From Polytrichum commune (taxonomy: Eukaryota; Streptophyta; Polytrichopsida; Polytrichales; Polytrichaceae), in the NCBI GenBank assembly GCA_950295325.1, contig OX485807.1, forward strand, positions 5,458,501-5,522,500: a stretch of 64,000 nt of DNA, written 5' to 3'. Below the pieces are notes generated by a model, which had not been told where the DNA came from, ran no database searches, and was given only the letters and a program-made list of their open reading frames with translations. The translations under genes were made by a program, and so were the position numbers. Below are positions 46,801-59,039 of this stretch, piece after piece (within the stretch, counting starts at the first letter, position 1; each line of letters begins with the position of its first letter).

Positions 46801-48604
46801 AACTAGAATGAAACTAATGTAACCAGGAGAGATTAGACAAAACCCTAAAACCCTGAAACCCTGAAGGAGGGACAACAAAAACCAGAAGATTAGCTCGTTC
46901 AAGAAAACACCCTATTTTGCTAAGAGGGATTTGACAAGCTCCCCTCTAAGGAATCCTCCCAAGCCTAGATAATTGTTTGAATCATCCACAGCAATTCCAG
47001 ATAATTACAATTGGGTTATCGTGCAATTTTATTACGCCTCCAGGAGATTCTCCAGCTCGTGAATCGTGCTACAAACACCCAACATGGCCAATATAATTCG
47101 GGGACTAAAACTACCGAAACCAAGAATTGAATTGGAACTTGGTGCTCATGAATTCGAGCATTACCATCCTACTAAGACACCATTATTTCCCCTGCTCAAG
47201 CAAATTCCAGATATTTACAATTGGGTTATTGTGCAATGGTGTTGCTCCTCCAGGAAATTTTCCAGCTCATGTATCGTGCTGGAAGCACTCAACATGGCCA
47301 ACAGAATTCGTGAAACAAAGACTAACAAAACCAGAGGTGAATTGGAGCTCGGTGCTCATGAGTTCGAACATTCATAGCCTATTGAGTAACTACCATTTCC
47401 CCCTGCATAAGAAATTCCAGATGTTTACAATTGTGATTTCGTGTCATTTTGACTGAATTCAGGGAACAAAGACTTCCAAAACCGAGAGTTGAATTGCAGC
47501 TCGGTGCTCATGAGTTCGAACATTCATAGCTTATTAGGCACCCTCATTTTCCCCTGCTCAAGCAATTTCAGACATTTCAAATTGGGTTATCCTGCAATTT
47601 TCTTACTCCAGAAGAGTCTCCAGCTCATGCACTGTGCTTCTGTCAATGACAAAAACCACATATACTACCAAAAAAAGATAGTTAAGTTGGGAATTTGTGC
47701 TCATGAGTTCGAACATTCATAGCCTATTAGACGTTCACATTTTCCCCTGCTCAAGCGATTCCAGATATTTCAAATTGGGTTATCCTGCAATTTTCTTACT
47801 CCAGAAAACTCTCCAGCTCATGCCCTGTGCTTCTGTCGATGACAAAAACCACAAATACTACCAAAACAAGATAGTTAAGTTGGGAATTTGTGCTCATGAG
47901 TTCGAAGCGACGATGATAAACCCTGAACCCTGAACCGCACCTGCTGATGCTTCCAGCGGCGGTTGATCATCAGCCACCAAAATCGAGGGCCAGTCTACCG
48001 CATCTCTCACAAACTCGTACACGGGATCAAACTTCCCTCTCCCGAACGACAATGGCCCGGAAGCAAGCTCAACCAACACACGGACTGCTGTGCGTAGCCA
48101 CAAGTTTGCCTTATACCCAGTTGTCCTGGTTCCCATGAACGAAACCCCAGCGGAGCCCGGTTCGATCTGCAAGGCTCCAATTAGGGGAGACGAAAGCTCC
48201 GCAACCAACACATCCTCCAGACCCGGTGCACATGTTGCAAAGAATTTCTGTAGGTTCTCAGATTTGCCTAACCGTGACCCTGAGCCTCTGGACTGCTGCT
48301 TCTTTGCCTCCTCGGGCTTCAACCCTAGCCCTCTCATGTACTTCCCCTTCTGTGCCACCGAAGGAGAAGAAGATGATGAAGATGATGCTCTCCTCGGTGC
48401 CTCCCCTGAGTCGGTGCCATAGCACCTTACCCGCTTGCTTATCCTCTCCTTCCCTGGTTCGGTCCAAATTTTGGTTCGAAAATGTGTGATTCCGCCACTA
48501 CTGATGACCTCAGGCTCCAGAATGCTGTGTCCGGCATGCGGAATGAGGAATTTCGCATGGTGGAGGTGGGATGGAGAAGCCTTGGGTAGCCTACACAGCA
48601 TCAT
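43877..48604 (-). CDS. THUMP-domain rRNA methyltransferase, RlmL N-terminal type
   Basis: Four exons keep frame: 48604-47941, 46297-45711, 45200-44935 and 44108-43877, giving 582 residues. The family transfers a methyl group from S-adenosylmethionine to the N2 of a guanosine in large-subunit rRNA (E. coli RlmL N-terminal half). Residues 1-115 are a Ser/Arg-rich extension absent from bacteria, probably an organelle targeting peptide. NLQKFFATCAPGLEDVLVAE (from 117) starts the ferredoxin-like and THUMP part, which binds RNA. FAVQSRVWNCT and SLHKRGYRDVMHKASLNE follow. LLDPMCGSGTFLIEAA (about 383) is the AdoMet-binding motif, LLGNDIHEGAL the second, and NPPWG (about 494) the catalytic motif. The C-terminus, WPITVGGQERKLLHYHV, ends normally. 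All key motifs are intact. The start has two adjacent Met codons; I use the first. The two largest introns carry a MITE and tandem repeats. Confidence 0.93.
44540..44873. mobile_element. Tourist-like MITE related to PIF/Harbinger
   Basis: The left end reads GAGCATCCCCACCAAGGG after a TAA; the right end, reversed, reads GAGCATTTCCAAGCGGGG. Both resemble the 12367-18756 element end GAGCATCTCCACCCT. The inner inverted arms also pair (TGGAATGCTT; GAGAGGTCTTAAGA). It is 334 bases long and lies in the last intron of the methyltransferase gene. The right flank is ACT, so the target duplication has decayed. It may have been mobilised by a related transposase. Confidence 0.7.
46960..47915. repeat. Intronic tandem repeat, units of about 180-205 bases
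   Basis: Four to five units share CAATTCCAGATATTTACAATTG-like starts, TTATTACTCCAGGA-like middles with CTCCAGCTCATG, and GGTGCTCATGAGTTCGAACA at the end. They occupy most of the first intron of the methyltransferase gene. Frames through them repeat LGAHEFEHS-like strings and are not genes. Confidence 0.85.
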
Positions 48605-51600
48605 TGCGAGGCAAGGAGAGAAGAGAAGAATGGAAAAGGGGTGTCACATAGCCTACTGAGCCGGAGATGCTGAGAGTGTAAGTAGGAGATTTGGCTATGG
48701 CGGAGTCAGATTGTGGGGGTTGGTGACACAAAGATGAAGAGTTCGAGTGAAGAATGTGAGCAGTGCGATTGACAGCAAGCTCTCTCTCCTGTGCAGGGTT
48801 TAAGCTTCCCCGAATCCCTTCCCAACCCTTCCCTGCCTCCGACTAGGGTTTATCAACTATAATCAGCTGACAACTTCACAGCCCACACTTGAATCAGACT
48901 ACAATGGATCTCCCATCCTGTTTCTTACAACATTATCTGCCGAACCAACAATGATGCTTGACACTAAAATCAAGCTATCATTTTCTTATGTTGCATTTGC
49001 GTTCATACAAAGGTCTAGGATCACACCCATTTTTTGACTCCCCTATGTAATGTTTAAGGACCTCATTAACCAGCTAGAGGAAAATGGATGAGTAGCTGCT
49101 GATAAGCCCATGAGTGTGTATAATGGGTCTGCTCGTGGGTAGAAACTGGAGGTTGTGGATTGACAAGTTGAGATAGCAACGATGACGAGTTGAGATAGCA
49201 ACGATCGTCTGGTCAAATCGAATATTGGGCAATTTGGTAAGCTCATGAAAAGGAATTGGAGGTTATGGGTTGCATGACTAGCGATTGAGAAATGGATGAC
49301 GAGTTGCTATAGTAGTGAGACATCCAATTATCACCCAAACTGTTTATGTGGCATAACCAGTATGTTCATGTGCAAAAATTGGAGATAATGGATTAGGTAA
49401 GGTAACCCCTGAGGGGTTGACTGGACATAACCATTTGAACGCCATCTTCATTGAGTCCTTTCGACCATGAAGATCTGAGGCTAAGATTGAAGGGCAGAGG
49501 AGGACGAGGGTTATGCTCTACAGAGGTCTCCTCTTCTCCAGTCCTAGAACACCACCTCCAGCACCGAATGGTTATGAACTACATAATTGGTAGGAGAATA
49601 GTGGTTGGCATCTTGTAGGAGTAACAACATATCCACCTACTCAAGTTGAGACATCACCCAACTCAAGTTTGTTAGTGGGGCATAACTGATATGCTTTTAG
49701 ACAAAAATTACAGGTTAAGGTAGTTGAGCCCAAATGCAATATTTATATTGTTTTTTGCTATTTTGGGCAAGTAGAATAGCTTGGAAAGTTTTTAAAAAAT
49801 TCCATAGTTTAGCAAATCTATCTAGAGTCTAGGAAAAATTGAAAATAATAAATTCATATGCAACCTACAAAGATTCGCAAAGTCGTTTTAAGAAACATTG
49901 AACCTTTTACTCTCCACTAGGGGGGTCCATTGATGTTGGATTGCTAGGTAAGAATTATCATAAAAATCAGCCTTATTGCATGTGTGAGTCATATATTATT
50001 GTACATGAAGGTGTTGTCCCCTTTTGTGGATTGGCACTTCTTGACGGCCTTGTTGAGTGGATAGTTCCCCAATTAGCCATTGTGATTGGCCAAAGTTGGT
50101 GCTCTTCTTAAAGTGTTCTTGAAGCCCACTTACACCGCTACTATGAATGGCCAAAGAGGTGTTATTTTATACTCAATGCCACATATGATTACTCACTTTT
50201 AGCAATGAATTACTTGATGGCAACTATTGCACTCACTTGTTGATGGCTCAAGGATGAGAAATATGTGTCACCAAAAAGAAGGTGTTAATTTCAAGGCACC
50301 GCCTTATGTAAGTCACAATTTGTGCATGCCTTCATAAATTAAATTTTGACCTTTGAAGAAGTCCATTTTTCATTATGAACTTATATTAGATAATGTATGT
50401 TGTGCAAAAGTGGTTACAAGCAGGGTCCACCTAATGACCATATCTCATGCAATAGGATTGCACATCATCTACGCACTTTGTAAACACTTTTAAACCATTG
50501 ACATATTGAGAGTGAAGTGGATGTGTTTGAAAATGTGGTTCACCCTAAGGAAGTTCAGGTGGAGGGGTGGTGTAGGGCATAACCTCATCTTGATGAAAAT
50601 TCTCTCTCTCAAAATTCATGTTACAAAATTGTGGTTAGATTTGTTGCATATTTTCATTTGTGCTTTGTGCATGAGAAACGTGGGCTTTATCCAACCAATC
50701 TTCTTCGTTGGAAATAAATATTTAAATTGTATTTGGCAAAGCTTGTAATTAAGAAAAGACATTATAGAAGATTACATGTGTCCCAATGACATTGGATGAT
50801 GTATTGTAAATACACACAATATTTATAGGTTAGATTGTTAACATAATTTAGCGGGCATGAGTGTCATCGTTCGATTCCTAAAAAGCTTGCAAAGAACACT
50901 TTTGTCCAAGTGAGAAATAGTGGAGGGGTGTGTGGGAATGCATGTAAGTCATGATTTTGATCACCACATATCAAGTTCTCAATTTTCTTTCAACAGACCC
51001 ACTGATGCATGTAAAAATGATACCCACAACACTCCGCTCATAGCACTAATTATTACATGCATAAGAACAATACCACTCATGATTTTCCTCAATAAGGTGG
51101 GAAATCCTTAAACAAACATTGCTCTTACAAAATTAAATCCCAGCCTCTTTTGTTTGGGTCAAAACTGGTACAAGCAAACAATTGCATAACCTAACATCGA
51201 ACACCCTCATAGTTGCTTAATTTCCCATTTGACACATCAGAGTTGAGAGTGCACACTCACATTGATGTAGTCATCGACCTTGACATGACTACAAGTTAAA
51301 CTTATGGTTCATGAAAATTAATCCAAACTGAGCAGGGACCAACCTTGAGAAAATATTTCATCATCTTAAGCAAACATAAGGGCTTCAAAAACTTGCAAGC
51401 TTGAGCTCAAGTTGTGTGAGGCAACTCATTGAAACTACATTCAATGAGCTCCTAGATGACAGGTTCATCCATAACTTGTTGACAAGAATATGGAATCTAT
51501 CAAATTATGTAGGAGAGCAAACTAAGTTACCTCTCATATCTAGGAGCAAAGACTTAAATTTGTTTACCCATTTAATAATTTCCCAAACATTACACAAAAA

Positions 51601-53223
51601 CCTAAGTCTCGATGAAAAAGCAGAGCTTTAGAAATCACAATAAGGTAGATGTACCCAATTCGGTCACTTATCTTTATCCGACACTATTTGAGTGATATGT
51701 GGTTAGCATGGCTTCAAGAATGGACACCAAAGTGACATGTGTTTAATTGGCCTTCATGCCCAAAATATGGTGATATTCTTAGGCCCAGAAGTCAACATAA
51801 TTTGCAGTGACCTATATGACCATTTAATGAGCATGGAAATCTTCGCCTTGATATATAAGATATTATATTAGCTCTGAATTTCAAGAGGAAAGTGGCTACT
51901 GTCTTGATTTGGATTTGCTAAGCATCTCAACGTAACCGATTAAGATACGTCTACCTCACAATCACCCCTCTTCAGAACATTCAGTAGCATTCAATATCAA
52001 ACTCATGCATTCAATACCTTTCTTTCCATTTGTGGTAGTTTTGATGCATAAATTAGATACTAGATTGAATTACCAATAACAGCGTTGCATTTTTTGCGCT
52101 CATGGAGAAATACATTACATCATCTTGCATAATATTACAGTGTAGAATTCCTCATATTTGTTCACCTCAACAATCAAAGCCGATGATTCAAACCTCTTGA
52201 AACATTCAAGACCTTACATTAGCTCAACCGTCTGATCAAAAGGCTCAATCAAATTTTCCTGTGCAGTAAATTTTACAGGAAATAGGCAAGCATACGAGTG
52301 CTACAAAACTCACCATCCATCAATGAAAATTGCTTTATGTTATTGAACATCTTTAAAATATTTGCCCAGTATCCTTAATAGATTAGCAAAACACGCAAAA
52401 CAAATTGTTCAACTCTCAAATGGTTGTAGTCTATATCACTGCTAACAATTGGGATAATGAAGTCAAAACATGAATACCCATCAATTGAAAGCACATGTTA
52501 CTCTGCATGTCCACATACTAAGAATTGTGCACTCTTCGTCACAAAATCTTACAATAACATTCCTCCAAACTCCCAACATGCTCAGAACAGTCATATCAAA
52601 TTCATGAACCAACCTATCCACTTTGAAGTGTCCAGTAACAGTCACTATCGAACCCATCTACTCAACAAAATTGTACACTTATATGAAGCGCTTTAATAAG
52701 CGACATGCATACCCAAAACATTAACTGCCACTGCCAGATATTGAGATATTGATGATTTTTTATTTCAACAAATTGTGAAGACACACCAATTGACACAAGG
52801 ACGTAATAGGTTTATTTTAACCTACTTACACTCTGAAGACCTTCATCCCAATTTCACCTCTCCACCAGAATCCATGGACCAATCCTCTTCCCAACACACA
52901 ACATTAAACGCCCAACCCATCGTCCACAACAAGGATACACAAGCTTAATGCCACTGCCAGCAATAAATGGAAAGATGATAACCTTTGTATTACAATTGAT
53001 TAGAAGGCACACTTTAATACTTTGAGACAAGGACCTAAATACCTACAAATGTACAGGCGCACATTTGAATCTCCTAACCTTCTCCGCTACTTACACTCTG
53101 TGGAGACCTTCGTCGCATAATCTTACAGTTCAATAACTCCCAAAAACTCATGCTTCTCATATCCGTTCCGATCCGTTTTAATCCACTGGCCAGAAACCAA
53201 CCAAAAACACTTCCATAACCGAT
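48605..53223. other. Intergenic, 4.6 kb
   Basis: The first 200 bases should contain the promoter and leader of the minus-strand methyltransferase gene. At 49080-49400 are units (GATGACGAGTTGNNATAG, GAGACATCCAATTATC) related to the repeats at 59040-60060. The right end (about 52800-53223) is probably 3' untranslated sequence of the LEA-like gene. It has two diverged blocks sharing CTACTTACACTCTG. No gene is seen. Confidence 0.45.
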
Positions 53224-55392
53224 TTACAACTCCTCGTGACCCTCTCCAGCGACGTCCTTCATCTTCTGACCGGTAGAGGCAGTAGCCTTGGCGGCAGAGT
53301 CCTTAGCGTATTCGGCAGCATCTGCGACAGTATCCTTGGTGGCGTCGTAGCTGTCCTTGGCCTTATCAGCGGCAGCGTCCGCGGTCTCCTTGGCGGCACC
53401 AGCGGCCGATCCTGCGGTGTCAGCGGTCTTGTCCTTGGCGGCACCTGCGGCGTCCTTGGTACTGTCAACTGCCTGGCCGGCGGCATCGCTCGTCTTTCCT
53501 GCGGCATCTGAGGCAGTCTCCTTGGCCTTGCCGCCGGCGTCTAGGGTTGCGTCCTTGGTCTTGCCGGCGGTACCCAAGGTAGTGTCCTTAGTCTTGCCGG
53601 CGGCGTCTAAGGTTGCGTCCTTGGTCTTGCCCGCGGCGTCCGAGGCCTTCTCTGTGGCGCCTGCGGCGGTGTCCATGGCCGCATCCTTGCTCTTTCCTGC
53701 GGCATCCTGCGTCTTTCCTGCAGCGTCCTTGGCGGACTCGGAGGTTTTCTGGGCGATGTCACCAGTGGTGTCCTTAGCCTTTCCTGCACTCTCCTTGCTC
53801 TTGTCTGCAGCACCTGCAAGAATATCAACAAGCACAGTGAGAATTGGATTTGAGAGTTTGACAGTCTTCGGCTGCTTAATCAGCACTCTAATCCTACGTG
53901 TAGATTATAGTCGGGCATCAAAAAGAGATGAACCAATAGGCTCCCTACGGAAGAGGGCACTTCGTGATTTTATAAAACCCACAAACAGAGATGACTATGA
54001 TGGTGCCTCATAATTTCTTGATGGGTGGTAGTAATAATAGTAAGACCTGGCTAGACTACTACCTTTTGTCAACTTGCTAAGACTATTTTTGATAGCGTCG
54101 ATGCCATGACCCATTCCCTTCCAGTATGCTGCATCAGGAACGACATGAATGCCCGCTTAGACCTCCCTCCCATGCACCATGGACTCAGTGCCCACTGAGT
54201 CAGGCCATTCAACTCAACAGGTTGCAGTCTTATCATCCCAAGAACTCTCCAACCCCCCTCAAACAGACACTCGAGGGACAACAAAAGCTTTAGATCATTG
54301 CAAGTTATGATGCATGCCAATTCCATCTGCCACTTGCTATCCTAGCCTTGGAGAAGGAATTCCAGCAACAATGCCAAAGTACAGCATGAGAGGGTGATTT
54401 TACAACCCACAAATCATCACAACACCAGCAAGTTTGCAACATAAAGAACATTTGAGAATTGATAGGATGGAAGAAAAAAATACCTGATGCGGTGTCGCCG
54501 ACCTTGTCCTTAGTTGCTGCGGCCTCCTCGTATGCCTTCTTCGACACCTCGTCGGCGGATTCCGAAGTTTCGTCTATCTTCTGGCTTCCATATTCTCCAG
54601 TCTTAGCTCCGGTGTCCTTGGCAGTCTCGTACTGTGTCTGTGTGGCCCTGCTCATCATCACCCACACAGAAGATCAGCACAATTATGGCCATCTTACTTA
54701 AAAGTCTACGGATCGTCCTCTGCAAACTTGAACGATATAATGGGTTCACCGGCATAACCATAAATGAATTCCTCTTCCAAAGGATTGATTAACCCTATGT
54801 CATGCTTATTAAAGCAAGCCGTGATAACCGATCTCCACGCATATAATCTACCGTACCCCTGCTACGTCCCAAAGCAGTCCGACCCTGCAACCTTTGTGAT
54901 GGCTTTGAACCTTGGCAACAAACGACTAAAGATTGTGAAGAAACCAGAATATCTTCCAGCCGTTGCAGGAAAAACGTCCCCAATTAACTTCATGTTCTGT
55001 TGCTATGAGCCACAAGCATCTATAGTCACAGTTATACCATGCCCTTTCATATCTACCACCATCCACAACTGCTGCAACGATAACTCTTAGTCCCCCGGTG
55101 TTTCCAAAATCCATAAAAATTCCTAGAGTAAGTAAGGCAGGCAGGCAGCCTACTTGGTAGCGGAATCCACGACGTTGTTGATCTTCTCCTTGGCCCAGCC
55201 AGTCCATGAACTCGCATGCTCTCCCGCGGTGTTACCCGTGTCCGCAGCGGCATCCGCAGCCGCAGCCGCGTGGTCCGAGGCCTTCGTCCCCACCTCGTGC
55301 ACCTTGTCGCCCGTCTCAGTGGTGGCCTGAACCACCACCAATCCAACCACCAACAACAGCACCACCAAGCTCCTCATCCCGCTGGTCGCCAT
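53224..55392 (-). CDS. Secreted LEA-like protein (group 3 / LEA_4 type repeats)
   Basis: Three exons keep frame: 55392-55154, 54647-54484 and 53813-53224, giving 330 residues. The N-terminus, MATSGMRSLVVLLLVVGLVV, is a clear signal peptide, with likely cleavage after VQA. The rest is built almost only from Ala, Lys, Asp, Thr, Ser, Gly and Glu in 11-residue-like repeats (AAGKTKDATLD and variants; SAKDAAGKTQDAAGKSKDA). This is the pattern of late-embryogenesis-abundant proteins, which are disordered in water, turn helical on drying and protect membranes and proteins. A signal peptide points to the endoplasmic reticulum, cell wall or vacuole and not the cytosol. Strong GC bias at third positions also creates long open frames on the other strand, which are shadows. 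A hydrophilin of another class remains possible. Confidence 0.88.
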
Positions 55393-55495
55393 AGCCGTCC
55401 GGCGTCACTGCAGAGCTTCCCACACAATCAAAACTTCCACTGACGAGCGACTGGAATGGGATCCAAAGCACGAGATTGCCAAGCCCGCGACTCCT

Positions 55496-55503
55496 GTCAC
55501 GTC
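55496..55503 (-). promoter_or_regulatory. ABRE-like ACGT core upstream of the LEA-like gene
   Basis: On the minus strand this reads GACGTGAC, about 105 bases before the start codon. ACGTG cores bind bZIP factors of the abscisic-acid response and are common before LEA genes. A single short core can occur by chance, so this is suggestive only. Confidence 0.35.
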
Positions 55504-55939
55504 GAGAGGAAAGAGAAAGAATGACGATAGCGAGATGGATCGGTGAGGAAGGAGTGGGATGGGAGACATAGATATGTTATGAGGAGGCGGATTGGAGGGG
55601 GTTATGAAGCGGGGCGCATGCAGGCGAGGCAGGAAGGTGGCGAGAGGCCGCTGGGCCAAGTGGCAGCGATGGCCAAGTGTCTGTTGGGGCAAGCCCAGGC
55701 CCGCGGCCACGCATGCAGGCCAGGGCAGCAAGCAGGGAATGAGTCCCCTGACGGTGCCATTCCCAGCTCCTATGGAAGTTAAGTTAATAAGCTAGCCTGC
55801 CTGACCCTCCCTGACTCCCTCCGTAGTTCAGTTCTAGCTCCCCCTCTCCTGTTCATTGCTGTGCCGCATCCATACAGTAATAACAACACCACTGTGTGTG
55901 TAACTTCTTCTTTTTCCTTCTTTTGTTGGTTCGCATCAG

Positions 55940-56166
55940 TGATCGGGAAGATTTTTGGGCATAATAATTGGTTGAGATCCTCCGAGTGTTTGCAAGTCCA
56001 ACTGGTTACATGCTGACATCCTCCGGTTTTCCTTTATGAAATTCGGGTATATTCTATAAATTCCTCTAAAATGATGGGTAATTCTCCTGCAGTCTTGAAC
56101 TTCAACCAGTTGTTTTTCAAAACTCAACCAGTTCATCTGTAACTAACTGCCGGTTCTTCCTGATCA
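55940..56166 (+). mobile_element. MITE family M2, copy C
   Basis: The ends are TGATCGGGAAGATTTTTGGG and, at the right, TTCTTCCTGATCA, so this is the same family as 9756-9984. Several of the internal CCGGTT motifs have changed to CCAGTT or ACTGGTT. It is about 550 bases upstream of the LEA-like start codon. Confidence 0.7.
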
Positions 56167-56500
56167 TAGGTTCACATGCCCATAAAAACAATGCTCGTGT
56201 TTTTCCTGCAGTCAGTCGACGTGCCTAGCGCTGGGGCCAATCGCTGCTCCTTGGCAGGGTGAGGTTTTCCTTTATTAAATTGGGGTACATTCTATAGATT
56301 CCTCTAAAATGATCGGTAATTCTACTGCAGTCTTGAAGAACTTCAACCGGTTATTTCTCAAACTCAACCGGTTCATCTGTAACTAACTGCCGGTTCTCCC
56401 CGATCATAGGTTCGCATGCCCATAAAAATATTGCTTGTGTTTTTCCTGCAGTCGACGTGCCTAGCACTGGGGCCAATCACTGCTCCTTCGCAGGGTGAGG
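56165..56500 (+). repeat. Tandem duplication of M2 right half plus spacer
   Basis: The spacer CATGCCCATAAAAA...GTGTTTTTCCTGCAGTC...GACGTGCCTAGC...GGGGCCAATC (56170-56262) recurs at 56410-56500. Between them is a partial M2 copy (56260-56406) with intact TCAACCGGTT sites. The period is about 240 bases. Confidence 0.8.
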
Positions 56501-56502
56501 AG

Positions 56503-56726
56503 CAGTGCCCGGGAAGTTTTTGGGCAGAGTCGGTCAAGATCCTAGTCATATATATCCTACCAGTTACATGTTGACATCTTCCGGTTTTGTTTCATTCATT
56601 TGAGGAGGTATATTCCATAGATTCCTCTAAAATGATCGGTAATCCTCTTGAAGTCTTGAACTTCAACTGGTTATTTTCAAACTAAACCGGTTCATTTGTA
56701 CCTAACCGCCGGTTCTCCCCGAGCAG
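56503..56726 (+). mobile_element. MITE family M2, copy E
   Basis: It starts CCCGGGAAGTTTTTGGGC and ends GCCGGTTCTCCCCGAGCA, with an internal AAACCGGTTCAT block. Its ends are slightly mutated. It forms the third M2 unit of the cluster upstream of the LEA-like gene. Confidence 0.6.
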
Positions 56727-59039
56727 TGGTGAGGAGTCCCTCTTTCTTGATAGGGAAAGTTTCATCTCTTTCTAGAATTTACTGCTATCGGTGAGGGTTT
56801 TCCGCCCTACATATAATAACCTTATTGGATGTATGGTAAGGTAGACAAATCTATTTCTGATAACTTAAGTAGTTTCGCATAAGTGTGGTACATGTGTGAT
56901 AATGGAGTGATTTTTTACATGCCTGGAAATCAATATCACAACATTTAACCCAAAAAAATTCACAAATGTATTGCAAACATTGAGATTATAATGTATTTCC
57001 CAAAGGCAAGATTCTCTCCCATCCCATATTCACAGCATAGGTTGGCCTATATCTGAATAACTTGTAGACAAAAACTTTGAGTACATCCCATGTTCTTTTC
57101 AAGGAACCCAACTGTTGCTTTGTAAGCTTATTTCTCAGGCTTATTTTTTCCATCACGTTGAACTCTTCAACAGTTATAACTCCTCCCTTACCTAGTCACT
57201 ACCTTTCCAACATTCTAAATTAGAGAATGACGGCAAATTGCGTGGAACTTCATGGCTTTTGGAGACTCTATGGATTAAGATTGGGGTAGTTATCAGAAAT
57301 TGACTACTCAACTGCAATTGTGCCCGTTCATTTTACTACATACAAGACATAAACTCTCCCATAGTTGTGAGCCAACCGTTGGTCGTAGTGTGTGGCATCC
57401 TATTAGATGGATAATTTTCTCTTTGCACCTGCTTTTCATAGGATGTGAAACATTCAGTTAGTGCAAGATGATTAGCAAATCCAACATTGTGCTCATAGCC
57501 ATTTGCCTTATAATATTTGGAGCTCATATGGATACCTTATTCATTACCAAAGTGAAGATTCTCATGCTCAACATATGAGAAGTGTTCGGATGCATTAGTG
57601 GGGGCCGACTAAGTGATCATATGGGTCCCCCCGCCCAATCATGTTAACTAGTGAACGTAGAATAGTTAGCATGTCATGACCATTGAAAATCAATGTTATG
57701 AATGCAATACTTTAAGCATTACCCAAACTATGTACATGAAATAATTTGACATTGAAATTGATGTGCAATGTTAATTAAATTGCCATGCATGAGTTTATAT
57801 ACCAATAAGCATCCCATATCACTTTGCAAGAGTTGTAGGATCATTAAAGCAGACCAACACTGAATAGTGTGGGCCAAATGAAATCATATTTATAGTGGAG
57901 TATTAGTTATTTACTTTCCTTTGGATATTTCATCACTTCCTACTTTCCTTGAGACACTTGGTCGTAATTTTGGAATGTAGTAGAGTTCACTTGAGCACAA
58001 TGTCTACAACCGCTAGTGAAGACTCAAGGAATGCACAAGGTAAAACTAGACGTGAGGAAGAGGAGGAGATCACGATGGGGAAAAACGAGGCAAGCTATTT
58101 TACTCAGAATATACCTATGTATAATCACCTTTTGAATAATGTGTTTGTAAGTTGATGAATTTTTCTCACTCTAATGGGATATTGTCAAGGGGGGGGGGGT
58201 CCACTATTGGAAACAAGAGGTGAATAAGGTATTGGTTAATCAACCTTATATATGCCTCATGTTGGGTTGGGCTCAACCTTTGTGATGTCTTGGTAAACTC
58301 ATCCATCATGGTTGAAAGGCTCTTGGATAAACAAACCTCTATGTGTTGAGGACTATTTCATTTCATTAGACCCCATTAGACTAATAAAATCTTTGATGCC
58401 ATTTTCAGAGTCAAAATCGTTTAGAATAAATAACTTCCAATTTTAAAAATAACCTACAATGTTTTCACCAGTGACAATCGATGAGTCTACATAAGCTAGA
58501 CACCATGAAGCTCTAGCTGATTGGGATGTGGCATACCCATTCATTGCACCCACCAATTTATTCATATGCAATTTGCACTTCCAAAGGCACCTTTTGGATT
58601 AATGAGATTTAGCACTTGAATATCCAAAGGATGTAATGTTTTGCACAATTTACTGCTATCAACCTTATATATATATATATATATAAGGATAAGGTTGATT
58701 CGCAGTGATGCTAAATGGAATTACCTTCTAACAAACATTGGCCCTATTGTGAATGTGTATTGGATGATGATAAGTGGCAATTTGGCATCAAAATATCCGA
58801 CTTATTATATGTGCATAAATGGTTTTAAGAATCAACAGCCATGCTTCGAATTTGGGTTTAGGAACATTTCAGCACACGGAATGTGATGTTGTGAGCCACT
58901 GAAGCTGATACAAATAACAACATTTCTAAACCCAAAATACGCCACATAGACTCAGCATCACATGCAATTACTATGCAATTTCCATGTGCACAAAGCACAC
59001 TGCAATGGTTTGATATTAGCAGGATGGTAACGTAGTAGC
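56727..59039. other. Intergenic, simple repeats only
   Basis: No gene is supported. A G homopolymer lies at 58189-58199 and an (AT)n run at about 58665-58684. The remainder is AT-rich. Confidence 0.45.

Noticed and set aside
47066-47933. Open frames with LGAHEFEHS-like repeats
   Set aside because: They read through intronic tandem repeats of the methyltransferase gene; similarity between them comes from the DNA repeat.
53236-54013. Long open frames on the plus strand across the LEA-like exon
   Set aside because: They are shadows caused by the repeated, GC-biased codons of the minus-strand gene; there is no domain and the splice borders fit the minus strand.
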